Positions 1-6,033 of a DNA stretch of 8,659 bases are shown one piece after another. The stretch comes from Planctomycetota bacterium (GTDB taxonomy: Bacteria; Planctomycetota; Planctomycetia; Pirellulales; Pirellulaceae). Made by a program: the position numbers and the translations under genes. Numbering within the stretch: the stretch's first letter is position 1; each line of letters begins with the position of its first letter. The notes under the pieces are model-generated. The model was not told where the DNA came from. It saw nothing but the letters and a program-made list of their open reading frames with translations, and did no database searches. The stretch is taken from assembly GCA_023417165.1 (NCBI GenBank), contig JAEZGD010000105.1:1-8659 (forward strand). Direction: 5' to 3'.

Positions 1-1
1 G

Positions 2-51
2 GCGAGGTACTTCGTGCCTCGATGGCGCTGAGCCATGCGCAGCTACCTCGC
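2..51. repeat. Nested inverted repeats at the window edge
   Basis: GCGAGGTA at 2-9 is matched by its exact reverse complement TACCTCGC at 44-51. Inside lies a second perfect hairpin, ATGGC (22-26), loop GCTGA, GCCAT (32-36). The left arm can instead pair locally, GAGGTAC with GTGCCTC across TTC, using one G-U pair. A further hairpin follows at 67-83 (CAGCAC, loop GGGAA, GTGCTG). No T-run follows, so this is not a classic terminator. It could be the end of an intergenic repeat element, a structured leader or an RNA element cut by the window start. No protein gene is supported here. Confidence 0.4.
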
Positions 52-88
52 ACGTGTGTTGCCACACAGCACGGGAAGTGCTGCCGGT

Positions 89-117
89 TTGTGCCGGTAG
101 GCTGGCTGACGTACAAT
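89..117 (+). promoter_or_regulatory. Possible sigma-70 promoter of the NDH-2 fusion gene
   Basis: A good -10 box, TACAAT, lies at 112-117, with a weak -35 box, TTGTGC, at 89-94 and a 17-base spacer. Transcription would start near 124, giving a leader of about 25 bases before the GTG at 149. The heptamer TGCCGGT occurs twice, at 82-88 and 92-98, exactly ten bases (one helical turn) apart and overlapping the -35 box, as expected for a regulator site. The -10 and spacing are seen directly; promoter activity is inferred. Confidence 0.4.
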
Positions 118-148
118 CGTCGCTCACCAACGGATCGGGAGCGACACA

Positions 149-1792
149 GTGGCGACCGCAGCGAAGCAGCGCATCGTAGTCTTGGGAGGCGGCTTTGCCG
201 GCGTTTATACCGCGCTGCATCTGTGCCAACTCAACAAACGACGCGGCGACCTGGAAGTCTTTCTCGTCAATCGCGAGAACTATTTCTGCTTTCAGCCGCT
301 GCTGCCAGAAATCATCTCGGGCAACATTGGCATCCTCGACACCGTCAGCCCGCTGCACCGCCTGGTGCCTGACGCGCGCTTGTATGTCCGCGAAGTGCAG
401 GCGATTGACCTTGGAAAGAAGGTCGTTTCGCTGAGCCCCGGCTTTCGCCCTCGCGAGACGCTTTTGCCGTACGATCATCTGGTATTGGCGCTCGGGACGG
501 TTACCGACTTTCGCGGCAGTCCGGGCCTGTACGAGCACGCGCTGCCGTTTAAGAATCTGGCCGATGCGTTGCGGTTGCGCAATCATTTGATTCGCGTCCT
601 CGAAGAAGCCAGCATCGAACCCGATCCCGCCTTGCGCAAGCAACTGCTGACGTTTGTCGTGGCTGGCGGCGGCTGGTCAGGCGTCGAAGTGGTGGCGGAG
701 CTGAACGACTTTATTCGCAATGCATGTCGGCAATATCGCAGCATCTCGCGGCACGATATCGAAGTGATTCTGATCCACTCCGGCGAGCGCATCCTGGAGC
801 GTGAAGTCAGCGAAGGGCTCGGCAAATATGCCCAACGCCTGCTCGAAAAGCGCGGCGTCAAGATTTTGCTCAAGCGTCGCCTGGCGTCGGCGAGTCCCGA
901 TGCGGCGGTATTGGCTGATGGCATGCGCATCAGCACAGGCACGCTGGTGTCGACCGTGCCCTCGTCGCCGCATCCGCTGCTGGAGACGTTGCAATTGCCG
1001 AAAGAACGCGGCAAGATCGTCTGCGACGGCACGCTCCAGGTCGTGGGCAGCGAGCACTTATGGGCCGCGGGCGACTGTGCGCTTGTTCCTTCGCGAGGCG
1101 AGGAGAAGTATTGCCCACCGACGGCCCAGCATGCCGTGCGCCAGGCGCAAACAATCGCGCACAATATTGTGGCGCGGATCGATGGCCGCGCGCTCCGGAC
1201 GTTCGACTTCACAGGCCTCGGCAAGATGGGCGCGCTCGGTTCGCGGCGCGCTATTGCCGAACTGGCTGGCGGACTGAAGCTTTCAGGCGTGCTCGCTTGG
1301 TTCATGTGGCGCACCGTGTATTGGATGAAACTGCCGGGCCTGGATCGCAAGATCAAACTGGCCATGTCGTGGGCGCTCGACTTCTTTCTGCCGCCGGATT
1401 ATGTCCAACTGAAGACAGGCGGCAGCAAAGGTGTCTCGCAGATTCACTACGAATCCGGCGAAGAGGTCTTTCATCAAGGCGACTTGGGCGACGCGCTGTA
1501 TGTGGTCCTCAGTGGTGAAGTGGAAGTGGTCCTGCACGAGCCGGCTGGCGAGCACGTCGTCTGCCGCTTGGGCGCCGGCGAATACTTTGGCGAACTGGCG
1601 CTATTGCAACACAGGCCGCGCAGTGCGACGGTCCGCTGTACGCAGGCCACGACACTGCTTGCCTTGCCAAAAGCCGATTTTCAGGCGCTCGCGATGAGCC
1701 TCCCGCAGCTGCGTAGTGACTTCGATCGCGTGGCCGCGGCGCGTGGGGTGCCGACCTCGTCGTCCCTCACCGATACCTGCCCTGAAACCTGA
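149..1792 (+). CDS. ndh: Type II NADH dehydrogenase fused to a cyclic-nucleotide-binding domain
   Basis: Probably a membrane-associated, non-proton-pumping NADH:quinone oxidoreductase (NDH-2) feeding electrons into the respiratory chain. The N-terminal FAD-binding loop is GGGFAG at residues 13-18. A second dinucleotide fold has GGGWSGVE at 173-180 for NAD(P)H. The flavin motif AAGDCA is at 306-311, and CPPTAQHA around 322-329 is typical of NDH-2. Residues 377-424 are rich in W, F and L and fit the family's membrane-anchoring helices. A typical NDH-2 would end near residue 425. Here residues 429-515 form a complete cyclic-nucleotide-binding domain with FGELALL at 480-486 and PRSAT at 490-494, which keeps the Glu and Arg that hold the cyclic nucleotide's ribose and phosphate. 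The GTG start is chosen because an in-frame TGA lies at 107-109, no other start codon lies between, and GGGAG at 137-141 is spaced seven bases from it. The family and fusion are clear; control by cAMP, cGMP or a dinucleotide is inferred. Confidence 0.9.
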   Translation: MATAAKQRIVVLGGGFAGVYTALHLCQLNKRRGDLEVFLVNRENYFCFQPLLPEIISGNIGILDTVSPLHRLVPDARLYVREVQAIDLGKKVVSLSPGFRPRETLLPYDHLVLALGTVTDFRGSPGLYEHALPFKNLADALRLRNHLIRVLEEASIEPDPALRKQLLTFVVAGGGWSGVEVVAELNDFIRNACRQYRSISRHDIEVILIHSGERILEREVSEGLGKYAQRLLEKRGVKILLKRRLASASPDAAVLADGMRISTGTLVSTVPSSPHPLLETLQLPKERGKIVCDGTLQVVGSEHLWAAGDCALVPSRGEEKYCPPTAQHAVRQAQTIAHNIVARIDGRALRTFDFTGLGKMGALGSRRAIAELAGGLKLSGVLAWFMWRTVYWMKLPGLDRKIKLAMSWALDFFLPPDYVQLKTGGSKGVSQIHYESGEEVFHQGDLGDALYVVLSGEVEVVLHEPAGEHVVCRLGAGEYFGELALLQHRPRSATVRCTQATTLLALPKADFQALAMSLPQLRSDFDRVAAARGVPTSSSLTDTCPET

Positions 1793-1806
1793 CCGGATTG
1801 CCCGGT
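1792..1806 (+). terminator. Weak terminator-like hairpin after the NDH-2 gene
   Basis: ACCGG (1792-1796), loop ATTGC, CCGGT (1802-1806), followed by TTAT. The first base belongs to the stop codon. The five-pair stem is GC-rich, but the T-run is very short, so termination here would be inefficient or factor-assisted. Confidence 0.2.
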
Positions 1807-1843
1807 TTATGCCTGGGATGTTTGCTCCTGAGTCGTGCTGTAA

Positions 1844-1856
1844 GTCACACTGTGAC
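1844..1856. promoter_or_regulatory. Perfect 13-base palindrome, GTCACA-C-TGTGAC
   Basis: Two exact six-base arms surround a single C. The arms contain TCACA and TGTGA, the half-sites of CRP-type regulators, but in the opposite order and spacing to a CRP site, so a CRP match is not claimed. No T-run follows. It lies 117 bases upstream of the operon promoter's -35 box and resembles a dimeric regulator site. Confidence 0.35.
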
Positions 1857-1905
1857 AAGTGGTTGTGCTCGCAATACCCGGGCATCACTTCATAAAATAT
1901 GCTGC

Positions 1906-1937
1906 CCACAACAGGGGGTGTGAAGGCGTTGTTGTGG
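1906..1937. repeat. Eight-base inverted repeat with 16-base loop
   Basis: CCACAACA at 1906-1913 pairs exactly with TGTTGTGG at 1930-1937. It could be a hairpin or a pair of spaced regulator half-sites upstream of the transporter promoter. Nothing in the loop identifies it. Confidence 0.3.
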
Positions 1938-1953
1938 TCTGGAACTCGTGAAA

Positions 1954-1971
1954 ACTATTGTATCAAATAGT
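1954..1971. promoter_or_regulatory. Inverted repeat ACTATT-N6-AATAGT upstream of the -35 box
   Basis: ACTATT at 1954-1959 and AATAGT at 1966-1971 are exact reverse complements separated by GTATCA. The site ends two bases before the promoter's TTGACA, where an activator contacting RNA polymerase or a repressor blocking it would sit. The 6-6-6 layout fits a dimeric DNA-binding protein. The binding protein is unknown. Confidence 0.4.
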
Positions 1972-1972
1972 G

Positions 1973-1985
1973 TTGACAATGTCAA
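1973..1985. promoter_or_regulatory. Perfect palindrome TTGACA-A-TGTCAA overlapping the -35 box
   Basis: The left arm is itself the consensus -35 hexamer, so any dimer bound here would occlude RNA polymerase, which is a repressor-operator arrangement. Its architecture (six-base arms, one central base, inner ACA-n-TGT) is the same as that of the palindrome at 1844-1856, although the outer bases differ. A consensus -35 followed by its own reverse complement could be chance; the resemblance to the upstream palindrome makes an operator more likely. Confidence 0.4.
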
Positions 1986-2002
1986 TATGTGTTGGGTATG
2001 AT
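1973..2002 (+). promoter_or_regulatory. Strong sigma-70 promoter of the DUF485-symporter-hydrolase operon
   Basis: The -35 box TTGACA (1973-1978) is a perfect match, and the -10 box TATGAT (1997-2002) matches the consensus at five of six bases, with an 18-base spacer. Transcription should start near 2009, leaving a leader of about 98 bases. It is the best promoter in the window by sequence. Confidence 0.65.
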
Positions 2003-2107
2003 CGGTGCAACTCCTGCGCCGAATAGCGGCCAGGGTGACAGTGCATGGGCTGCTTGCTAGAGTAAGCGTCAACCTCTCCCGCGTTCTCTTGCTGCTCTTG
2101 GAAACTC

Positions 2108-2404
2108 ATGAAAGATTCTGCGAAGGAGTCCCCCGCGAAGCCGCATCTGGATGACGATCCAGTGTTGGCCGCGCGCCAGAGCCGACTCGGCCTGGTGTTG
2201 TTCTTTGTGTACCTGGCGGCGTATGGCGGATTCATGGGGCTCAGCGCGTTCGCGCCAGGCTTGATGGCTCGCCCGGTGTTCGCTGGCGTGAATCTGGCGA
2301 TCACCTACGGCCTCGGATTGATCCTGGGCGCGGTGGTGTTGGCCGTGCTGTATATGTTCCTCTCTAGTCTGGTCTTGCGCCGGTTTCAGGAGGAGCAGCA
2401 GTGA
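2108..2404 (+). CDS. DUF485 small inner-membrane protein (YjcH-like)
   Basis: A 98-residue protein with a charged N terminus (1-25), two membrane segments (about 26-47 and 60-88) and a short charged tail ending RRFQEEQQ. Length, two-helix layout and position directly before an ActP-type symporter match DUF485, whose E. coli member YjcH (about 104 residues) is encoded with actP. The family's biochemical role is unsettled; it is probably an accessory subunit or chaperone of the symporter. The ATG at 2108 has only a weak Shine-Dalgarno (GGA at 2100-2102). The stop TGA overlaps the next gene's start in the string GTGA, so the two are likely translationally coupled. Family assignment rests on layout and neighbour rather than a catalytic motif. 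Confidence 0.85.
   Translation: MKDSAKESPAKPHLDDDPVLAARQSRLGLVLFFVYLAAYGGFMGLSAFAPGLMARPVFAGVNLAITYGLGLILGAVVLAVLYMFLSSLVLRRFQEEQQ
2388..2393 (+). promoter_or_regulatory. Consensus ribosome-binding site of the symporter gene
   Basis: AGGAGG lies inside the end of the DUF485 gene, seven bases before the GTG at 2401. It is the strongest Shine-Dalgarno in the window and supports GTG as the real start despite the four-base overlap. Confidence 0.8.
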
Positions 2405-4371
2405 TTTACGATCCTTCGCCGATCGCGGTCGGTGTGTTTGCGTTTTTCGTCCTGGTCGTCCTCGGCATCAGCTTCTATCTGGGAGCGAAAGCCAAAAGCG
2501 CGCAAGGCTACTTTGCCGCGCATGGCCAGGTGCATTGGTTTGTCAACGGAGTGGCGTTCGCTGGCGACTACTTGTCGGCCGCGTCGTTCCTCGGCATTTG
2601 CGGCTATATCGCGTTTGGCGGTTTCGACGGCTTCCTCTACTCGATCGGCTTCCTGGCCGGCTGGATCGTCGCGCTGTTCGTCATTGCCGAACCACTCAAA
2701 CGCCTCGGCAAGTTCACGTTTGCCGATGCGCTGGATAAGAAGTTTCAAAGCAGCGGCATCAAGCTGTCGGCGGCCATCAGCACGCTGGTGGTGAGCATCT
2801 TTTATCTGATTCCGCAGATGGTCGGCGCGGGTTCGCTGGTCAAGCCGCTTTTGGGATTCTCGCACGCCACCGGGGTGATCACCGTCGGCCTGGTTGTGAT
2901 TGTGATCGTCGTCACCGCCGGCATGGTTTCGACCACCTGGGTGCAGTTCATCAAAGGCACGATGTTGGTCGTCTTTTGCGCGGGTCTGACCGTGGCGATC
3001 CTGCAACGCGGCTTTGACGAAGATCCGACGCGTTTCGGCAGCAAAGGGGCGTTCGCGGGACTTACGGTTGCGAATCCTGACAGCGCCGCGTCCGCAGAGC
3101 TAATACCGCCTTCTGGCGATTGGATCGATCGTCCTTACGTGCGCATGCGCGATCGCGAGACCGGCGTCGTCTCGATCTATCGACAGATCGATCCGCAGCA
3201 ATTGGGCCGCGAATCCTCGGAAAAGCTGCTGGTCGAAACGCAGCATCGCACCGTCACCGACGACCAGGTGTTGGTCAACGGTCTGCCGCATGGCACCGAC
3301 GAAGGCGAAGCCGATTTCCGCCGCGTCGGCAATATCTTCAAGCTGCCGACTGATGTGGCTGGCGTACAAGTGCAAGAGGGCCGCACCGGTCCGCTTGGGC
3401 CGCTGCAATTCTTCGCGGTGTTGCAAGAATCGCAAATTGTGGTGTGGGAGAAGGACCAGAACATCAAGGATGCCGATGGCTCGGTGACCACCGTGTTCTA
3501 TCCGCGCGTCCGCACTGGCGAGGACCTGTTGACGCCGGGCAGCAGCAGCCTGTTCGCAGGCGTGCGCAGCAACGACTGGCGCAAGAAGCTCGACTTCCTG
3601 TCGCTCATGCTCGCGCTGTTTTGCGGCACCGCTTCGCTGCCGCACATCTTGATTCGTTACTATACGGTCAAGGATCAAGACTCGGCGCGCAAGAGCACGG
3701 TTGTCGGCATCGCCAGCATTGGCTTCTTTTATGTGCTGACGCTGTTTCTCGGCCTCGGTGCGATGACCAGCGGCGTGCTTGATCCGACCGATCAGAACAT
3801 GTCGGCGCCGCTTCTAGCACGCAGCTTTGGCGAGCTTCCGTTCGCGGTCGTCTCGGCGATTGCGTTCACGACGGTGCTGGGCACGGTCAGCGGCTTGATT
3901 CTCGCTGCCGCCGGCGCTGTCTCGCACGATCTGGCGTCGAACCTGTTCGGCTGGCAACTGAACGATCACGACAAAGTCCGCCTGGCGAAGATTTCGGCCG
4001 TTGTGGTCGGCGCGATCGCCATGGTGCTCGGCATTTGGTTCGAGAAGCTCAACGTCGGCTTTTTGGTCGGTTGGGCGTTCAACGTCGCGGCTAGCGCGAA
4101 CTTGCCTGCGTTGGTGATGCTGTTGTTCTGGAAGCGTACGACCAAGCAAGGGATCACGGTCGCCATTCTGGTCGGCATGATCACTTCGCTGGCGTGGATT
4201 CTGCTTTCCGGGCAAGCGTATCGCGACGTCTATGGTTGGAACCCCGAGGCTTCGCTGATTCCGTTCAGCCAACCGGCCATCGTTACGATTCCGCTTGGAT
4301 TTGTGGTGCTGGTGGTGGTTAGTCTGATGACGCAGCCGAAGTCGGGCGATTCCGAACTGGCCGCTCGTTAA
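2401..4371 (+). CDS. ActP-like sodium:solute symporter with a large extra hydrophilic domain
   Basis: A 656-residue inner-membrane transporter of the sodium:solute symporter family, closest in features to acetate/monocarboxylate permease ActP. About 13 membrane segments are visible: near 9-29, 49-72, 78-97, 122-150, 158-178, 181-201, then 397-418, 433-455, 481-505, 527-547, 552-575, 584-602 and 625-643. Family-like stretches are GTASLPHILIRYYTVKD (409-425) and GLILAAAGAVSHDL (498-511). E. coli ActP has about 549 residues. The excess here is residues 202-396, a hydrophilic stretch where ActP has roughly 50-60 residues. With an outside N terminus, as in the family, this loop should face the periplasm. 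It contains alternating hydrophobic and charged residues and many V, suggesting a beta-rich domain I do not recognise. The substrate is unproven: acetate, pyruvate, glycolate or the product of the downstream hydrolase are possible. The DUF485 gene in front and the hydrolase 30 bases behind suggest one operon. Confidence 0.88.
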   Translation: MIYDPSPIAVGVFAFFVLVVLGISFYLGAKAKSAQGYFAAHGQVHWFVNGVAFAGDYLSAASFLGICGYIAFGGFDGFLYSIGFLAGWIVALFVIAEPLKRLGKFTFADALDKKFQSSGIKLSAAISTLVVSIFYLIPQMVGAGSLVKPLLGFSHATGVITVGLVVIVIVVTAGMVSTTWVQFIKGTMLVVFCAGLTVAILQRGFDEDPTRFGSKGAFAGLTVANPDSAASAELIPPSGDWIDRPYVRMRDRETGVVSIYRQIDPQQLGRESSEKLLVETQHRTVTDDQVLVNGLPHGTDEGEADFRRVGNIFKLPTDVAGVQVQEGRTGPLGPLQFFAVLQESQIVVWEKDQNIKDADGSVTTVFYPRVRTGEDLLTPGSSSLFAGVRSNDWRKKLDFLSLMLALFCGTASLPHILIRYYTVKDQDSARKSTVVGIASIGFFYVLTLFLGLGAMTSGVLDPTDQNMSAPLLARSFGELPFAVVSAIAFTTVLGTVSGLILAAAGAVSHDLASNLFGWQLNDHDKVRLAKISAVVVGAIAMVLGIWFEKLNVGFLVGWAFNVAASANLPALVMLLFWKRTTKQGITVAILVGMITSLAWILLSGQAYRDVYGWNPEASLIPFSQPAIVTIPLGFVVLVVVSLMTQPKSGDSELAAR

Positions 4372-4401
4372 CAACTTTATTGAGTAATCTCCGAGGTCGA
4401 T

Positions 4402-5397
4402 ATGACGCAAATGTCTTCATCTTCATGTGGCAGCCAGATCTCGCGCCGTACCGCTCTGGCCATGGGCGCAGGCGTGGCGGCGACACTGGCTGTGCCCGCG
4501 CTTGCGAGCGCCGAAGACAAGCATTTGCCGATCATCGATACGCATCAGCACTTGTGGGATCTCGATAAGTTCACGCTGCCATGGCTCGAACGTGGCGGCG
4601 CGCTAGGCCGCAGCTTTGTGACCAAAGACTATCTGGCCGCCGTTGAAGGATTGAACTTCGTCAAAGCCGTGTATATGGAGGTCGACGTCAAGCCGGACCA
4701 GCACGTGGCCGAAGCCGAATACGTGCTGGCGCTGGCGAAGGACCCGAAGAACCTAACGGCCGCAGGTGTGATCGGCGGTCGCCCGGCAGAAGAAGGATTT
4801 CGCGCGTATGTGAAGCGTTTCCAAGACGAACCGAAGATTATCGGCGTGCGGCAGGTGCTGCATGGCGGCATGCCGAAAGGCTTTTGCACGTCGAAGGAGT
4901 TCGTTCGTGGCGTCAGCGTGCTTGGCGAGTTTGGTAAGACGTTCGACTTGTGCATGCGCCCGGCCGACCTGGCCGATGCCGCGAAGCTGGTCGAAGCCTG
5001 TCCCGATACGCGCTTCGTGCTCGATCACTGCGGTAACGGCGAACTGGCTGCATTCTGGCGCGGTTCACAGAACGACAAAGCGGCGAACCAATTCCGCCGC
5101 GATATCGACGCCTTGGCGAAGCACGAACGGGTCGTCTGCAAGATCAGCGGCCTGCCGTTCCAACTGGCCGGCAAAGAGAAATGGGACGCCGACGATCTGG
5201 CGCCGGTGATCAACATCTGCCTCGATGCGTTCGGTCCCGATCGCGTCATCTTCGCCAGCGATTGGCCCGTCTGCACGCTGGGTGCGACGGTCAAGCAGTG
5301 GGTCGATGCGGTCAAGACGATCGTCGCCGGGCGTCCGCTGGCGCACCAGCAGAAGCTCTTCCACGACAACGCCGAAAAGTTCTATGGCCTGGCGTAG
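4402..5397 (+). CDS. Tat-exported amidohydrolase, lactonase-like (COG3618 / Amidohydro_2)
   Basis: A 331-residue metal-dependent TIM-barrel hydrolase. The N terminus carries a twin-arginine signal: SRRTALAM (14-21), a hydrophobic stretch to about 35, and an ASA cleavage site at 35-37, so it should be exported folded. The mature domain opens with IIDTHQHLWD (44-53), the HxH metal site at His48 and His50. Later come FVLDHCGN (205-212) with His209 and FASDWPVC (284-291) with the catalytic Asp287, the usual order in this family. Known relatives include fuconolactonase, rhamnonolactonase and 2-pyrone-4,6-dicarboxylate lactonase, so opening of a lactone ring is the best guess; the substrate is not determined. 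GAGG at 4393-4396 sits five bases before the ATG. The gene follows the symporter by 30 bases, pointing to hydrolysis outside the inner membrane coupled to uptake. Its TAG stop touches the stop of the convergent sufE gene. Confidence 0.85.
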   Translation: MTQMSSSSCGSQISRRTALAMGAGVAATLAVPALASAEDKHLPIIDTHQHLWDLDKFTLPWLERGGALGRSFVTKDYLAAVEGLNFVKAVYMEVDVKPDQHVAEAEYVLALAKDPKNLTAAGVIGGRPAEEGFRAYVKRFQDEPKIIGVRQVLHGGMPKGFCTSKEFVRGVSVLGEFGKTFDLCMRPADLADAAKLVEACPDTRFVLDHCGNGELAAFWRGSQNDKAANQFRRDIDALAKHERVVCKISGLPFQLAGKEKWDADDLAPVINICLDAFGPDRVIFASDWPVCTLGATVKQWVDAVKTIVAGRPLAHQQKLFHDNAEKFYGLA

Positions 5398-5404
5398 TTA
5401 CGCC
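5391..5404. repeat. Palindrome spanning two convergent, abutting stop codons
   Basis: GGCGTA at 5391-5396 and TACGCC at 5399-5404 are exact reverse complements around GT. The plus-strand TAG (5395-5397) and the minus-strand TAA (5400-5398) both lie within it. As RNA it can form a GGCGT/ACGCC stem with an AGTT loop on the plus strand. No T-run follows on either strand, so any termination role would be weak. Confidence 0.3.
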
Positions 5405-5826
5405 GCTTTGGCCGCAGTAGCGATGGAGCGAATGCGGTTGACCATCGAGAAGAAGCCGTTGCTGCGCGAACGGCTTAGATGCTGCGAGAGGCCGATCTTC
5501 TGAAACAAGCCTTCGATATCGAAGTTCAGAATCTCGTCCGGCGTGCGGTGCGAATACACCTTCAGCAAGATGCCGATCAGACCGCGCACGATCTGTGAAT
5601 CGCTGTCGGCCGCGATATCGATCATCGGCGCCGGCGTGGTCGGCTCGACCTCGGCGATCAGCCACACATTGCTTTGGCAGCCTTGCACGCGGTTGGCTTC
5701 AATCTTGTGCTCCGCAGGCAAGTGTTCGACCTCGTCCCCCAATTCGATGATGTACCGATAGCGGTCCTCCCAATCATCAAAGAGGTCGAAGGTGCTCAGC
5801 AGTTCGTCAACAGCGGGATTGCTCAT
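5398..5826 (-). CDS. sufE: Fe-S cluster assembly sulfur acceptor SufE
   Basis: A 142-residue cytoplasmic protein, close to E. coli SufE (138). It accepts persulfide sulfur from the cysteine desulfurase SufS and passes it to the Suf scaffold. The active-site loop VQGCQSNVWL (47-56) has the acceptor Cys50, corresponding to Cys51 of E. coli. The N-terminal helix with DLFDDWEDRYRYIIELG (14-30) and the C-terminal LFQKIGLSQHLSRSRSNGF segment are also typical. The start ATG at 5826 gives MSNPAVDELL, a normal SufE N terminus. The frame stays open further upstream, but that part is translated from the inverted-repeat element and is not gene. The Shine-Dalgarno is poor (GAAGG almost touches the ATG). 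No sufS or scaffold gene lies beside it here. It is the last minus-strand gene before the convergent hydrolase gene, downstream of hemB. Confidence 0.92.
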   Translation of the reverse strand: MSNPAVDELLSTFDLFDDWEDRYRYIIELGDEVEHLPAEHKIEANRVQGCQSNVWLIAEVEPTTPAPMIDIAADSDSQIVRGLIGILLKVYSHRTPDEILNFDIEGLFQKIGLSQHLSRSRSNGFFSMVNRIRSIATAAKAA

Positions 5827-5875
5827 ACCTTCATCATACGCCCGACGGCGAAACGTGGCGAGGACGGGAAAAACC

Positions 5876-6028
5876 CGAAATTCCAAGCACCAAATCCCAA
5901 ATTCCAAACAAAAACCGAATTCCCAAAAAACAAGGACCGAAACGAGCAGCGCACCTGCCCGGTTTCGGTCCTTTGTATTTAGGATTTGGTCTTTGTTTGG
6001 AATTTGGTGCTTGGAATTTGGAATTTCG
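5876..6028. repeat. Long imperfect inverted-repeat element between hemB and sufE
   Basis: A 153-base A+T-rich palindromic element built from variants of TTGGAATTTGG. Perfect pairings are 18 bases (5878-5895 with 6002-6019), 14 bases (5899-5912 with 5992-6005; it shares four bases with the first, so they compete) and 12 bases (5932-5943 with 5962-5973, loop 5944-5961). The outer ends are CGAAATTCC and GGAATTTCG. It starts five bases after the hemB stop and ends 49 bases before the sufE start, filling the gap. No transposase or coding capacity is present. It looks like a small non-autonomous mobile or REP-like element; as RNA it would form a long hairpin between hemB and sufE messages. Spurious peptides of the type EFGIWxLEF translated from such DNA are, from memory, common in planctomycete annotations. 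Confidence 0.75.
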
Positions 6029-6033
6029 CGTTC

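Larger units (their letters stand above)
1793..2107. other. 315-base regulatory intergenic region
   Basis: No credible coding sequence lies between the NDH-2 stop and the DUF485 start. Short reading frames here match no family I recognise and have no ribosome-binding sites. The stretch from about 1885 to 2000 is richer in A+T than the flanking genes. It holds four inverted repeats (1844-1856, 1906-1937, 1954-1971, 1973-1985) and one strong promoter (1973-2002), listed separately. Bases 2010-2107 would be an untranslated leader of about 98 bases in which I see no known riboswitch. The most likely role is regulated expression of the downstream transporter operon. Confidence 0.6.

Noticed and set aside
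22..372. 116-codon plus-strand frame overlapping the start of the NDH-2 gene
   Set aside because: It overlaps the true gene in another frame, has no domain or ribosome-binding site, and its composition is that of an out-of-frame translation.
583..1365. 260-codon minus-strand frame inside the NDH-2 gene
   Set aside because: Antisense shadow of a clearly functional gene; rich in Ser, Arg and Pro with no recognisable motif.
2386..3006. 206-codon minus-strand frame opposite the symporter gene
   Set aside because: Very high in Arg, Asp, His and Gln, the signature of antisense translation of membrane-protein codons.
3814..4410. 198-codon minus-strand frame opposite the symporter's 3' half
   Set aside because: Same antisense bias and no start signal; the symporter frame explains the DNA.
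5827..5907. Longer sufE start giving 27 extra residues
   Set aside because: The extension is translated partly from the inverted-repeat element and does not resemble SufE; the ATG at 5826 gives a family-typical N terminus.
5876..6028. A CRISPR array
   Set aside because: The repeated TTGGAATTTGG units are irregular and inverted, with no constant repeat length or unique spacers.
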